Positions 9,949 through 20,576 of a DNA stretch of 64,000 bases are shown piece by piece. The stretch's first letter is position 1. Each line of letters begins with the position of its first letter. Below the pieces are notes generated by a model. It was given only the letters and a program-made list of their open reading frames with translations. It had not been told where the DNA came from and made no database searches. Source of the stretch: Elgaria multicarinata webbii (lineage: Eukaryota; Chordata; Lepidosauria; Squamata; Anguidae); assembly GCF_023053635.1 (NCBI RefSeq), contig NC_086179.1, forward strand, positions 8,508,001-8,572,000, read 5' to 3'. The position numbers were made by a program, and so were the translations under genes.

Positions 9949-10494
9949 TTATTCCCGGGGACAGTCGGTATGGAAGAGAGAGATGCGGTTGCAATTATAT
10001 AATTCTCCAAGCTTCTCCTCCAATTGCCCCAGGGTCAGGGAATGCACCACATTCTGGTCATTCCTGGCAATGATAGCCCAGGATCTCCGGTGATTGTTGT
10101 CTATGACACAACAGGCTGCAGACCATACGAAGCTGGGCGTGTTGACCCTCCCTCCAGCTATGTAGTTGTTCCCTGGCACCGCTCCCACCACGGCAAACGT
10201 CTCCTTGCATCCTGTGGTCTTGCTGGCCATCGTCGTTTGCTCGTAGTTGTTCCAGGCGCCGCCGTTGAGCTTTATGTTTTGCGGAACGATGTTCGTCAAG
10301 GTGAAGGTGGACGATTTGGCGTCCTGATCAGGCTGGTGCCCGTTGGGATTCAAGTGGCCCCTGTTCAAACCGGTCAGGTTCTTGTAATCGCGCAAGATCG
10401 CCTGGCTCTCCTGAAGGGCTTCCTCTTTGGCGCCGTGGTTGTTCAGGAAGGCCCATTCCGTTTCCATTTCAGGTTGCAGCATTGGATTGATGAG
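9949..10494 (-). CDS. ENDOD1-like endonuclease, exon 2 (catalytic)
   Basis: This terminal exon encodes residues 96-276, from LINPMLQPEMETEW to the C-terminus FHTDCPRE. It contains most of the DNA/RNA non-specific endonuclease fold. GLNRGHLNPNGHQPDQDAKS carries the RGH signature with the catalytic His, with Asn where bacterial NucA-type enzymes usually have Asp (DRGH). TFTLTNIVPQNIKLNGGAWN holds the metal-binding Asn region. The exon starts at a pyrimidine-rich AAG acceptor and joins exon 1 in phase 0. Members of this family are secreted or lysosomal and are often multi-copy in fish and reptiles. No frameshift or premature stop is seen. Confidence 0.85.
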   Translation of the reverse strand, partial: LINPMLQPEMETEWAFLNNHGAKEEALQESQAILRDYKNLTGLNRGHLNPNGHQPDQDAKSSTFTLTNIVPQNIKLNGGAWNNYEQTTMASKTTGCKETFAVVGAVPGNNYIAGGRVNTPSFVWSAACCVIDNNHRRSWAIIARNDQNVVHSLTLGQLEEKLGELYNCNRISLFHTDCPRE

Positions 10495-10519
10495 CTTCAG
10501 AGGTCAAGAGACGGAGGAA

Positions 10520-10809
10520 TAAATAATGGGAGTTCAGTCCCAGAGCGCAGGACACGGAATAACGGGCTCAAGTTAAAGGAAGCCAGATTCCAGCTGGACA
10601 TCAGGAAAAACTTCCTGGCTGTTAGAGCAGTACGACAATGGAATCAGTTACCTAGGGAGGTTGTGGGCTCTCCCACACTAGAGGCCTTCAAGAGGCAGCT
10701 GGACAACCATCTGTCAGGGATGCTTTAGGGTGGATTCCTGCATTGAGCAGGGGGTTGGACTCGATGGCCTTATAGGCCCCTTCCAACTCTGCTAATCTAT
10801 GATTCTATG
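10520..10809 (+). mobile_element. CR1 LINE 3' end in ENDOD1-like intron
   Basis: The CR1 coding tail (GAGCGCAGGACACGGAATAA, GACATCAGGAAAAACTTCCT) and 3' end TAATCTATGATTCTATGA begin only about 25 bases from the exon 2 acceptor. It lies antisense to the host gene. Confidence 0.9.
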
Positions 10810-11473
10810 AGTGAAGAGAGGAAGGGGAAAGTAAAAATGGAGTAGGTGCCCCATTGGCACTGCTTTAGACACTACCTATGCTCTCCCCATATAGAGAGGG
10901 GAGATGTTAAAGGGACTCAGAGCTTCCCTACATGAGAGATTTATTGCATGCTCGTGAATGGCCACTCACGGTAGTTTGTGGGTCCTTTTCCTGACACCGT
11001 CAACCTCCAGGACATCTCCTGTGTGTCCCCCCTCCCCCCCGATAATGTCACTTTAAAAAAAAAAAAACATGGAGATAATGCAGTATTTAAAAGAATCAGA
11101 GACTTAATTCCACCACTAGATGGTGATGTTTCATTGAACTTTATTGATCATTACCCAAGTTTTCAATTACACATTATGTGGTTGCCGCTGGTCGCCATCT
11201 AAAGACGCCCATAGTGAACATGGAAGTACCCGAGGAAAAAAGCCTAGTAAGAATGTGGATTTTTTCCTTAATGTAGACACTCCCTCAGCATTTACCTGGG
11301 GTTTGCTTCCTATAGAAGGAGGGCATTGGAGGAGGCTTATTAGGTTGAATATTCGTGGAGGTAGAATCTGAACACCCTGATAAACAGCTGAAGTCTAGGT
11401 CAAATCACCAGAGACGGGCACTCTTGATGCTCTTTCACAGGCCTCAAAACTCAGCCCAGCTCTTTCTGTGTCT
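10810..11473. other. ENDOD1-like intron, unique part
   Basis: No coding exon or known repeat is recognised. There is an A-run at 11054-11066. Confidence 0.4.
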
Positions 11474-11712
11474 TAGAATCATAGAATCATAAAATAGCAG
11501 AGTTGGAAGGGGCCTACAAGGCCATCGAGTCCAACCCCCTGCTCAATGCAGGAATCCACCCTAAAGAATACCTGACAGATGGTTGTCCAGCTGCCTCTTG
11601 AAGGCCTCTAGTGTGGGAGAGCCCACCACCTCCCTAGGTAACTGGTTCCATTGTCGCACTGCTCTAACAGTCAGGAAGCTTTTCCTGATGTCCAGCTGGA
11701 ATCTGTCTGGAA
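11474..11712 (-). mobile_element. CR1 LINE 3' end
   Basis: The complement of the CR1 3' end (TAGAATCATAGAATCATAAA, GAGTTGGAAGGGGCCTACAA) extends to CCAGCTGGAATCTG and stops. It lies in the ENDOD1-like intron, in the same orientation as the gene. Confidence 0.9.
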
Positions 11713-12714
11713 TCTGTCTTCCCAGTCTGTATTACTCCCTACTTCGGTGCAACTTCTATTGCTTCCTTTTACACAGAGATCTAGATTCCGAACTTCTCTA
11801 CGTTTAAAAAAAATTGTGCTGCCTCACCAGGGCTTTCTGCATCCGCTTTCTTTCTGGGATTATGATCGGTGCCATTACACGGGTGGTCACACGGTTTGAA
11901 ACTGAATACCTCTCTCTGCATGCTCCATTCACTTTAATGAGACAGCGCCATCTAATAGCATAATAATAGTGCAGCAGTGAGTTTACACACTGGGAGACTG
12001 TGCAATTTCCAGGATATTCCCACTTTACCTCTGTTTTTTCCTAAACCTGCAATTTCCAGGGGATAGCTCAGAAGGGGCTGGGATGCTGACAACGTCATTT
12101 TTTTTTATTGCATTTCTATACCGCCCAATAGCCGAAGCTCTCGGGGTGGGTCACAAAAAAGTCATGTAATGAACCCACAAGCATCCATGAGTGGGCCATC
12201 ATGAGTGGGCCATAAATCCTTGTTTAAAGAAGCTCTGCATCATCCTTAGATTAGGGAGAGGTATGTCAAGGGAGGGAAGGTATCCCCAGAGCCGTAGGAG
12301 ATGGGGGATCCCTGCTCCCCAGCCATAGAAAGAGCTACAACCTTGGGAGTGGGGGGATCACCTGGATTCCCCCCAACCCTCCCAGCCACTGCAGAAAGCT
12401 GCATGCTGGCTCCTCTTCTGAGATTGCTTTTGCGACCTATGACAAGGGCGGTGATAAGGGGGCGTGCCAGTGGGCAGGGAGGGAGGAGGGCATAGAGGTG
12501 CCAGATCCTGGTCATCGTCGTCCCCGCTTTCCACACGGTAAGCAAACTAGACAGACTCCGAGGCCCGCCTAGTGCAAAATGCTAAAAACAGAGGAATGGG
12601 AGGTGAAGACACTTTGCTGTCTTGCAGTCTAATTGTGTTAACAGTGCTGATGATTTGACTTATTCCAGAGGTGGGGGGCTGCATTGACTTTGGAGAGGCA
12701 TGTTGGTGAGGGTG
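11713..12714. other. ENDOD1-like intron, mostly unique, with L2 tip
   Basis: The only recognised repeat is a 3' L2 tip on the minus strand at 12095-12170 (TTCTATACCGCCCAATAGCC). No exon is seen. Confidence 0.45.
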
Positions 12715-13265
12715 GGACCAGAGCCACATCCACCATTCCCACACACACCATGTGCACCATGCACACATCCACACACACCATGCACACCATTCACACACCA
12801 TGCATGCCATTCACACACACATTAATATCACATCCACACACCATGGACACCATTCACACACACAATTCACCCATACACACCATGCATGCCATTCACACAT
12901 GCACCATTCACACACACATTAATATCACATCCACACACCATGCACGCCATTCACACACACCATTCACACGTCCACACCATGCATGCCATTCACACATGCA
13001 CCATTCACAAACACACATTTACTGTTTTACTCTGTACAGCACCATGTACATTGATGGTGCTATATAAATAAATAATAATAATAATAATAATAATAATATC
13101 ACATCCACACACCATGCATGCCATTCACATACACCATTCACACACACATTAATATCACATCTGCACACCATGCACGCCATTCACACACACCATTCACCCA
13201 TACACACCATGCATGCCATGCACACATGCACCATTCACACACACATGAATATCACATCCACACAC
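12715..13265. repeat. CACAC/ATGC minisatellite
   Basis: Imperfect higher-order array of short units such as CACACCATGCATGCCATTCA and CACACACATTAATATCACAT. The larger unit of roughly 100 bases recurs at about 12808, 12909, 13141 and 13233. It is interrupted by an L2 tail at 13018-13098. The His/Thr-rich frame reading through it is an artefact. Confidence 0.9.
13018..13098 (+). mobile_element. L2-type LINE 3' tip inserted in minisatellite
   Basis: TACTGTTTTACTCTGTACAG and CACCATGTACATTGATGGTG, then TATATAAATAAATAATAATA and an AAT tail. The satellite resumes on both sides, so this is a short 5'-truncated insertion. Confidence 0.85.
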
Positions 13266-13688
13266 GGACATGGCTCGTTGCAGCTCTGAGCTAGGGACGA
13301 GCAGAGCCTTTAGGAACTGCCACTCCAACATGTGCCGGGTGCCTTGAAGTGGCTCCCAACTAAACTGCTCCCCTATCCCCACACCCTTCTCTGAGGGTTG
13401 GGGCTTTGGTGAGGGGCAGGAGTTTAGGGAGGGGGAGGGACTTCAGCTGGGACCTCGGTAGGCCATGTGGGGAGGCCAAATCTGGCCTGTGGAGCAGATG
13501 TTCCCCACTGTTTTCTTACACTATACAGAGCACCTTGGGTTTAGGTGCATCTTTACCACCATCCTCATTTGGAGGTCTCAACCCAATGCGGATTTTCTCA
13601 ACAGCTGGAAGGAGCAGCAGAGAGAAAAGATCAGCGTAAATAAGCGACCGGCAGAACACCAAGGCTCCCACGTTGGCCTCTTAATTAC

Positions 13689-13973
13689 CTGGGGTTCTAC
13701 CATCCAGTTGTTGGGCCTCGGTGCCTTCCCAGGGTTGTAGATGTAGGCCGAGTACACCGGGATGCGATTGTCTTCGTCGTAGAGCGTGGCGAAGCGATAC
13801 TGGTTCTTGTAACGCTGGCAAATCCGAGCAGGGTGTGGTGGCCCGAGCCCAATAATCGGTGGGACTCCTCTAAAGAAAAACTGGGGGCAGGAGTCTTCAA
13901 AGGAGTCCACCACCTCACCATTCGCCGGCACGTTGTGCCACCACACACAGACGAGGAGCAGGACCAAGCGCAT
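13689..13973 (-). CDS. ENDOD1-like endonuclease, exon 1
   Basis: The exon encodes residues 1-95. MRLVLLLVCVWWHNVPANGE is a typical signal peptide. The ENDOD1 N-terminal block follows: FEDSCPQFFFRG, RICQRYKNQYRFATLYDEDN, RIPVYSAYIYNPG and WMVEPQ, just before a GTAATT donor (phase 0). It joins exon 2 (9949-10494) across a 3.2-kb intron for a total of 276 residues, close to the usual length of fish and reptile ENDOD1-like proteins. ENDOD1-type enzymes are metal-dependent nucleases related to the NucA/EndoG fold. The gene sits antisense between the IL2RA-like gene and RBM17. It looks intact; expression is not shown by sequence alone. Confidence 0.85.
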
Positions 13974-14267
13974 GATGTGGGCCTGTCAAGACTGAGCTAG
14001 AGTTTAGAGAGAGAAGCCACAGCCTATAAATTAAGTCATGGAATGCGTTGGGGGTGAGGGTTAGTCCCAGGTTCAACCCCTGGGAGTTCTAGATAGGTGT
14101 GGGCTGGGGAGGGGGGAAAACCTGTCCCAAACCCTAGCAAGCGGCTGCCAGTCAGTGTGGATCATACTCAGCTAGATATGTTGAAGAAAAGTGCCCAGCT
14201 CTGAACCAGAGTAACTTACGGTAGTTGCTACAGTAGTTGCTAACGAAATGTTGCAAAATTGAAATGT
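13974..14267 (-). other. ENDOD1-like 5' flank
   Basis: Sequence immediately upstream of the start codon. It is not CpG-rich. An A/T element TAATTTATAGG (minus strand, near 14030) is a weak TATA candidate at best. Confidence 0.3.
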
Positions 14268-14836
14268 CTAATAGCTTTATCACACCAGCGTTATACTGTG
14301 CAATCACTGCGAATTGCGTGCAAAGGACTCCGAAGTTTCCCAGCTTATAATGTGCTTTGACTGTGAAGTACTCCCATGCAGCCTGCTTTAATTGTGCTAT
14401 AAAGGGGGAAAAATTGAGGTATTTTGGTACTAGTTTTCGAGGGAATCATTTGTTGTTTTCCGAGCGGCCACTGGGGGCGCAGGAGCAGGATTTGATATCT
14501 TTAAAGAAAAATTAAACAAATGCTTACATCTGTGTAAGTTTTAAAGATAAAGACATCAAAATTGGCACAGTAATAGATATTAAGGAGAGCTTTAAGCATA
14601 CCAAATTTGAATCAGATAGGGACATCCGTTGATTTTTTAATGATTTTTTTACATTTCCCCCTCAAGCCCTTTGCAAAGGATCTTAGGAGCGCTGCTGCCC
14701 AGGGTGTGATTTAGCAAAAACAACAACAACGCCGACAGCTTAGCGCTGTAGGGGATAATTCAACGGAAACAGGTACATGGGATGAAGCTCTTAGAACCAT
14801 GACAGGAGCATCTCTAGGTGGCCCTTGTCAGTGAAG
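14268..14836. repeat. Dispersed repeat R1, copy 1
   Basis: It starts TAGCTTTATCACACCAGCGT and includes CCGAGCGGCCACTGGGGGCG, CAAATTTGAATCAGATAGGG and CAGCTTAGCGCTGTAGGGGA, ending at CTTGTCAGTG. A second copy lies at 20577-21680. Left TTATCACACCAGCGTTATAC and the complement near the right, TTATCCCCTACAGCGCTAAG, are similar, suggesting degraded terminal inverted repeats and so a non-autonomous DNA transposon of about 490-570 bp. Family not recognised. Confidence 0.65.
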
Positions 14837-14849
14837 AGCTGCATCAGAT

Positions 14850-15030
14850 GACAATAGGCACAGGACGGCTTTCCCCAACCTGCCCTTCCCCTGGCTGCAT
14901 TTGGACTACAGGTCCCATCATCCCCAGACAGGATGCTGGCTGCGGGTGATGGAGTTGTAGTCCAAATGCAGCGAGGGGCAGTGCCATGTGGGGATGGGCT
15001 GGTACAGGATAATGTTCTGGCCACCACACC
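14850..15030. mobile_element. Palindromic repeat with GGACTACA core
   Basis: Imperfect hairpin: CTGCATTTGGACTACAGGTC facing GAGTTGTAGTCCAAATGCAG, with outer arms CCCCAACCTGCCC and GGGATGGG. It belongs to a common reptile MITE-like family (copies at 16012, 19470, 54027, 58020). Confidence 0.7.
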
Positions 15031-15054
15031 TAAAAAAAAAAAGATATTGTGGAG

Positions 15055-15190
15055 CTGGGAAAAGGGCAGAAAAGGGCAACTAAAATGATCAAGGGGCTCA
15101 AGCAACTCCTTAATGAGGAAAGGTGACAACTTTTTGGACTGTTTAGCTTGGAGAAAAGGCAAGAACGGGAAGGTGGGATAGAGGTGTATA
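15055..15190 (+). mobile_element. Old CR1 LINE fragment
   Basis: Degraded CR1 coding segment: CTAAAATGATCAAGGGGCTC, TTTAGCTTGGAGAAAAGGCA and GGTGGGATAGAGGTGTATAA match the TKMIKG, FSLEKR and YKYLK landmarks. It is more diverged than the other CR1 copies. Confidence 0.65.
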
Positions 15191-15798
15191 AAATTATGCA
15201 GGGTATAGAGAAAGTGGACAGAGGGAACTCATAATACTAGAACCCAGGATCATCCCATGAAGCTGATTATCACTTGTGTCGAAGAATTTAAAGGGGGGGG
15301 GGGAAACAGCTGGTGGGAAGGTTGACTTCTCTCCTATCATTGTGTGGAGGTCCTGATCCAGATCAGGGCCCTGCACGCTTACACAAAAGTAAATAAAAGA
15401 GCAAGGATAAGCTGCACGTTACATATTTAATGCAGCACGTAGTAGTGCAGCCCTCAATCTGTTTCGAGAAGGAGGCTGTTCTGGGGAATGGCCCAGCCAA
15501 AATGCCCCATGTTGTATGTTGTCATGTGAAATGCTCCTGATTAATCACAGCTTTTTCCTGTATTCATCATGACCCAATGTTAATTGCTAGGCTTTCCCCC
15601 CCTCCTAGTAATTCCCTTCCCCAGTTTTGTGACTTTGGAAAGCAGGTACTGGAGTTGTTTACATGGCAGCTGCTAGAGGTCAGAGGGAGACGGGGGATCT
15701 TTACGTTCCCCTCCTGAAGTCATAACAACACCTATGGCTTCAGGAGGGGAATCCAAAAAAATGTTACGGTCCCTGGGATGCTCCTCATAATCTCCATT
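15191..15798. other. Intergenic, no gene seen
   Basis: Contains a short hairpin around 15702-15750 (GTTCCCCTCCTGAAGTCATA facing GGCTTCAGGAGGGGAATCC). No coding exon. Confidence 0.4.
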
Positions 15799-15869
15799 GG
15801 CCCTGTTCAGAAGACACCTTAAACCATGGCTTCAACCTTATTCACCATGGTTAAAGTCATGGTTTAAGG

Positions 15870-16155
15870 TAGGATGACCCTATGAAAAAGAGGACAGGGC
15901 TCCTGTATCTTTAACAGTTGCATAGAAAAGGGAATTTCAGCAGGTGTCATTTGTATATATGGAGAACCTCCATATATACATCTGTCCCACCAGAGTCCAA
16001 AATTCTAACCCAGGGATGGGGCATATGTGCCTTCCAGATGTTGTTGGACTGCAACTCCCATCAGCGGTAGCAAATAATGAGGGATAATGAGAGTTGAAAT
16101 CCAACAACTTCAGGAGGGTGACACATTCTCCTTCCCTGCTGCAGCCACTACACTG

Positions 16156-16203
<48 letters not shown>

Positions 16204-16736
16204 TTATATCCCGCCTTTTTTCCTCCAAGGAACCCAAGGCGGCGTACATTATCCTCCTTTCCATTTTATCCTCACTTCAACAACCCTGTGAGGTAGGTTG
16301 GCCTGAGAGTCTGTAACTGGCCCAAAGACACCCAGTGGGTTTCCATGGCTGAGTGGTGACTAGAACCCGGATCTCCCGACTCCTAGTCCAACACTTTAGC
16401 CACTACACCACACTGGCTTTTTTATGCCCCTGCCACAAATCTCTATACTACACCCCTTTGCTGTGAGCCTTATTAGTTGTTGTTGGTAATTATTATTATG
16501 TATATATAGAGAACCTGGTGAAATTCCCGCTTCATCACAACAGTTAAAGCTGCAGGAGCTATACTAGAGTGACCAGATTTAAAAGAGGGCAGGGCACCTG
16601 CAGCTTTAACTGTTGCAATGAAGAGGAAATTTCCCCAGATTCCCCATATATACAAATGACACCTGCTGAAATTCCCTTCTCTATGCAGCTGTTAAAGATA
16701 CAGGAGCCCTGTCCTCCTTTTCATAGGGTCACCCTA
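15870..16736. mobile_element. Palindromic hAT-type MITE with 8-bp TSD
   Basis: Ends TAGGATGACCCTATGAAAAA and TTTTCATAGGGTCACCCTA are flanked by a perfect 8-bp direct repeat GTTTAAGG (15862-15869 and 16737-16744). Because this lies inside the palindrome of another MITE, the duplication is unambiguous and assigns the family to hAT. The element is itself split by a 529-bp insertion at 15970-16498. Confidence 0.92.
15970..16498 (-). mobile_element. Retroposed composite with tRNA-SINE
   Basis: This insertion in the MITE is flanked by an 18-bp duplication (15952-15969 and 16499-16516, one mismatch), as produced by LINE-type integration. It contains, on the minus strand, a tRNA-derived SINE (head near 16340-16418, GGGTTCTAGTC box B complement, tail with ATT repeats at 16157-16202) and part of a second SINE carrying the GGACTACA-type palindrome. 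A near-identical arrangement occurs at 19330-19960. Confidence 0.75.
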
Positions 16737-16839
16737 GTTTAAGGTGTCTTCTGAACAGGGCCATAGAGTTACTGCCTCCAGGATCTGAGGCAGTAAGCCT
16801 ATATCCGCCAGTTGCTGGGGAGCATGGGTGGGAGGTTGC

Positions 16840-16960
16840 TGTGGCCCCATGTCCTGGTCAACAGCTGTTTGGCCACAGTGTGAACAGAATGCTGGACTAG
16901 ATGCACCCTTGGTCTGATCCAGCAGGGTTCTTCTGATGTTCTTACGTTAATTGCTCTTTC
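16840..16960 (+). mobile_element. CR1/L3-like LINE 3' end
   Basis: GTGTGAACAGAATGCTGGAC, TAGATGCACCCTTGGTCTGA and TCCAGCAGGGTTCTTCTGAT end at ATGTTCTTACG. This 3' end recurs at 17775, 26290, 29892, 30355, 30860, 32005 and 50360. Confidence 0.7.
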
Positions 16961-17774
16961 TCCATAATTTTAATAAAATAAGATTTAAAATATCAAATGC
17001 CAAGTCTTAATCATCATCCCAATGCATTTGCATTAATTGCTCACAATGCCATAAAATGGGAGCCATTTCCTTCCTACCTCACTCCACCCGCTCTACTTAT
17101 ATCTATGTCAAAAAAAAAAATTAGACTTTTTGAAATTTAAAATTAAAGGTGATAATTTAAAGAAGGTACCTGGAGTTCACCACTGACCCTCTGCTCAAGT
17201 GACAGCCCTGAAACCATGGCATTTTTGCAAAGCATATCTGCTCGTTTCTCTCTCAAAACTGGTGCCTTATCCTCACAAACTGTTTTTATCTTTTCTCCTG
17301 CCTCCTTGACAAAATATATGCAATTACCCAAGGACTCAAACATCGGGTCCATGCTGAAATATACTAATGACTTTATGCAGAATAAATGTATTTACAAAGA
17401 TTCTTTTTAATCTGCATAATACAAGAGAAGAATTTAATTTGGTCACCTACTTTGGATTAAGAACGTAAGAGCTGTGTTGGTCTGCAGTAATACGCCAAAA
17501 ATTGGTTTTAGATGCACAAAAACTCCCAGGGATTATTTGGAGCATTCTGACATTGATCTGACCAGTCTGACTGTACTATCTATGCTGAATTTCTAGTTTT
17601 CTGTTCAATTACCTGTGCTACACTCAGTCTATTTTTGTTTAGTTTGTACATTTCCATATCGTCATTTTCTATTGCATTGGTTTGTCACTCATTATTATAT
17701 ATTTTTGTACAGGTATATGACCTGTAGCATTTATTCATTTTTAGGTTCTTATTCAACTGGTGCCCTATATTTGT
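16961..17774. other. Intergenic, no gene seen
   Basis: AT-rich sequence with no coding exon or recognised repeat. Confidence 0.4.
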
Positions 17775-17965
17775 CGTTCCAGATCAGACCAAGGGTCCAT
17801 CTAATCCAGCATTCTGTTTACACGGCAACCAACCAACTTCCCACAGGAAAACCACAAGCAGAATATAAGTGCAACATCATCCTCTCTCCCATGTTCCCCA
17901 GCAACTGGTGTATACATGCATACTGCTTCAGATATTGGAAGTAGCATATAGATATCAGGACTAGA
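17775..17965 (-). mobile_element. CR1/L3-like LINE 3' end
   Basis: The complement of the TTCTTATGTTCTTA family: AGATCAGACCAAGGGTCCAT, CTAATCCAGCATTCTGTTTA. Confidence 0.7.
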
Positions 17966-17967
17966 AT

Positions 17968-18490
17968 CATAGAATAGCAGGGTTGGAAGGGGCCTATAAG
18001 GCCATCGAGTCCAACCCCCTGCTCAATGCAGAAATCCACCCTAAAGCATCCCTGACAGATGGTTGTCCAGCTGCCTCTTGAAGGCCTCTAGTGTGGGAGA
18101 GCCCACAATCTCCCTAGGTAACTGATTCCACTGTCATACTGCTCTAACAGTCAGGAAGTTTTTCCTGATGTCCAGCTGGAATCTGGCTTCCTTTAACTTG
18201 AGCCCGTTATTCCGTGTCCTGCACTCTGGGAGGATCAAGAAGAGATCCTGGCCCTCCTCTGTGTGACAACCTTTTAAGTATTTGAAGAGTGCTCTCATGT
18301 CTCTCCCTCAATCTTCTCTTCTCCAGGCTAAACATGCCCGGTTCTTTCAGTCTCTCTTCATAGGGCTTTGTTTCCAGACCCCTGATCATCCTGGTTGCCC
18401 TCCTCTGAACATGCTCCAGCTTGTCTGCGTCCTTCTTGAATTGTGGAGCCCAGAACTGGACGCAATACTCTAGATGGCCTAGAGCATAAT
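17968..18490 (-). mobile_element. CR1 LINE 3' end, about 520 bp
   Basis: Complement of CR1 from the ATTCTATG terminus through the reverse-transcriptase tail (minus-strand protein [20 protein letters not shown]) to GCAATACTCTAGATGG. The interior carries a frameshift relative to the family frame. Confidence 0.95.
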
Positions 18491-19329
18491 CTCAAGGCCT
18501 AGTAGCCATTGATAGCCTTCTCCTCCTGAATTTCCTCAGCATTTGTCGCCTACATTGGATTTACATGGCACAACATTTATGCAGAGTGTTGTTGTTGTTT
18601 TGAAAAACTACTATATATGTCTACTGGAGTACCTTCAAGATTTTATGCCACAAAGAAGCAATGATGTTCATGGCATGGGGGTTCTATGCACACATGGACC
18701 TCCTCTTCCTCCAAAGCTTCCCTGTTTATTTCTGAGTAGGGAAGCTCCATGCATAGGAAAATAATACATTCCTTCCCTACTGAAATGACTGAAGAAGCTT
18801 AGCTTTCAGTAGAGCTCCATTTGTTTGCTGTAGTACACACAGAGGGCCATTGAGTGGGCAGTTATCTGAGTTATATGCAAGTTTCCTGGGAATGTCTTCT
18901 CCAAAACAAGATGAGATAGATGGACACAATTCAGTTTATTGCATCCCGGTCCCAAAAAAATGCAGTCCGTTTTCAAACTTGTCAGAACAAAATTGGCAAG
19001 TAATAGATTATCCTGTTGGTAGCATCTACCCCCAATAATATATAGGACCACCGTAAGCTGCCTTGCACTCATCAGTCCATTGCTCTATCTAGCTCAGTAT
19101 TGACTACACTGGCTGGCATCAGCTTTCGAGGGTATTCAGACAGGAGTCTTTCCCAGAACTAGAGATGTCGGGTACCTTCTGCATGCAAAGCATGTGGTCT
19201 GCCAAAGCTTTCCCAAACATCTGAAGCAGCTTCTGCTAAAGCAGTTTCCTTTTTAAGAATAGCACTGATACCAATTATCATGTGTATTTTACCATTCCTC
19301 CCAACGAGCTCACTGTTGTCTATGGAGAT
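18491..19329. other. Intergenic, no gene seen
   Basis: No exon recognised. A degraded SINE/LINE 3' end (CTGCCTTGCACTCATCAGTC then CATTGCTCTATCTAGCTCAG) lies near 19060-19105. Confidence 0.4.
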
Positions 19330-19960
19330 GTGGGCTATCCCTACTTTATCCTCACAACAGCCCTGTGTGGTAGGTTATGCTGAGAGAGACTGGCCCAAAG
19401 TCACACAGTGAACTTCAGGTTTAGTAGGGATTTGAATTCTGATCTCTCTCACCAGAGTCCAAAATGCTAACCCAGGGATGGGGCATATGTGCCTTCCAGA
19501 TGTTGTTGGACTGCAACTCCCATCAGTGGTAGCGAATAATGAGGGATAATGGGAGTTGAAGTCCAACAACTTCTGGAGGGTGACACATTCTCCATCCCTG
19601 CTGTAGCCACTACACCACACTGGTTTCATTATTATTATTATTATTGCATTTATATATCCCATATATATATATATAGCATTTATATACCCAAGGCGGCATA
19701 CATAATCCTCCTCTCCATTTTATCCTCACTACAACAACCCTGTGAGGTAGGTTGGTCTGAGATTCTGTGACTGGTCCAAAGTCACCCAGGGGTTTCCATG
19801 GCTGAGTGGGGACTAGAACCCGGATCTCCCGACTCCTAGTCCAACACTTTAGCCACTACACCGGCTTTTTATGCCCCTGCCACAAATCTCTATACTAAAC
19901 CCCTTTGCTGTGAGCCTTATTAGTTGTTGTTGTTGGTTATTATTATTATTATTATTGACA
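19330..19960 (-). mobile_element. Two tRNA-derived SINEs with nested palindromic repeat
   Basis: Minus-strand SINE pair. One (19655-19867) has the head complement GACTAGAACCCGGATCTCCC and body CCAAGGCGGCATACATAATC. The second (19330-19626) is interrupted at 19473-19606 by the GGACTGCAACTCCCATCA palindrome. The arrangement matches 15970-16498, so one is a copy of the other or both derive from one source. Confidence 0.75.
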
Positions 19961-20576
19961 ATAATGTCTAAAAGAGAAGGAAATTGCTTTACCTTGTAGA
20001 AGGGTTATGTCAGGTTGGTTGATATAGTCTTCAAGACGAGCGAGAGAATAACTTATAACCGTAGGGCTGCTTAAATATGTTCCCAAAAAGAAGTGCAGGA
20101 GGTTATCTAGGGTGATGAACTTCCTCTAATAGTTGTTTGAAGACAAGTTTTCAATCTATGTGGGTGGAAAAGTTGCCCAAATTTGAATGTGGTTCTAGCA
20201 TAGGCATTTCTCAAGGTTAGATTGGGAGACCTTTTCCTAAAAAGGAACTATCAAACTAGTTACGGAATAAATCGCTCTGCTTAGCTTTGGCTGTCGCTTT
20301 CATGAGAAAATGCCCAGATGAATCAGCAGCTGCTAATCAAATATTTATTGTAAAAATAATTTTAAAAAACCAAACAAACCTCTACTTATTTCAGCTTTCC
20401 AGTTTATCTGGATTGTGAACTGGAAGTGTGACAAGTGTCACATGTTTCTCATCGGCTTTAAGATGACATTTCTCAATGATTATTACCAGGCAATGTGGAG
20501 TAGAACTGAAGTTAGCCTTCCCCAACTTGGGGCCCTCCAGATGTGTTGGGTTATATATCCTATCACCCCCAGGACT

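Larger units (their letters stand above)
15799..16762. mobile_element. Palindromic MITE (GGCCCTGTTCAGA) with nested insertions
   Basis: The outer ends GGCCCTGTTCAGAAGACACC and GGTGTCTTCTGAACAGGGCC are perfect inverted repeats. The interior hairpin around ACCATGGTTAAAG is split by the hAT MITE at 15870-16736. A related intact element is at 40651-40784. The target duplication is unclear here. Confidence 0.8.

Noticed and set aside
10024-10728. Plus-strand 234-codon frame
   Set aside because: It is the antisense shadow of ENDOD1-like exon 2 fused with a CR1 tail; the minus strand carries the conserved endonuclease motifs.
12684-13067. His/Thr-rich 127-codon frame
   Set aside because: It reads through the CACAC minisatellite and an L2 tail; no start context or domain.
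12715-13265. CRISPR-like array
   Set aside because: Units are short, imperfect and contiguous, with no unique spacers, in a vertebrate genome.
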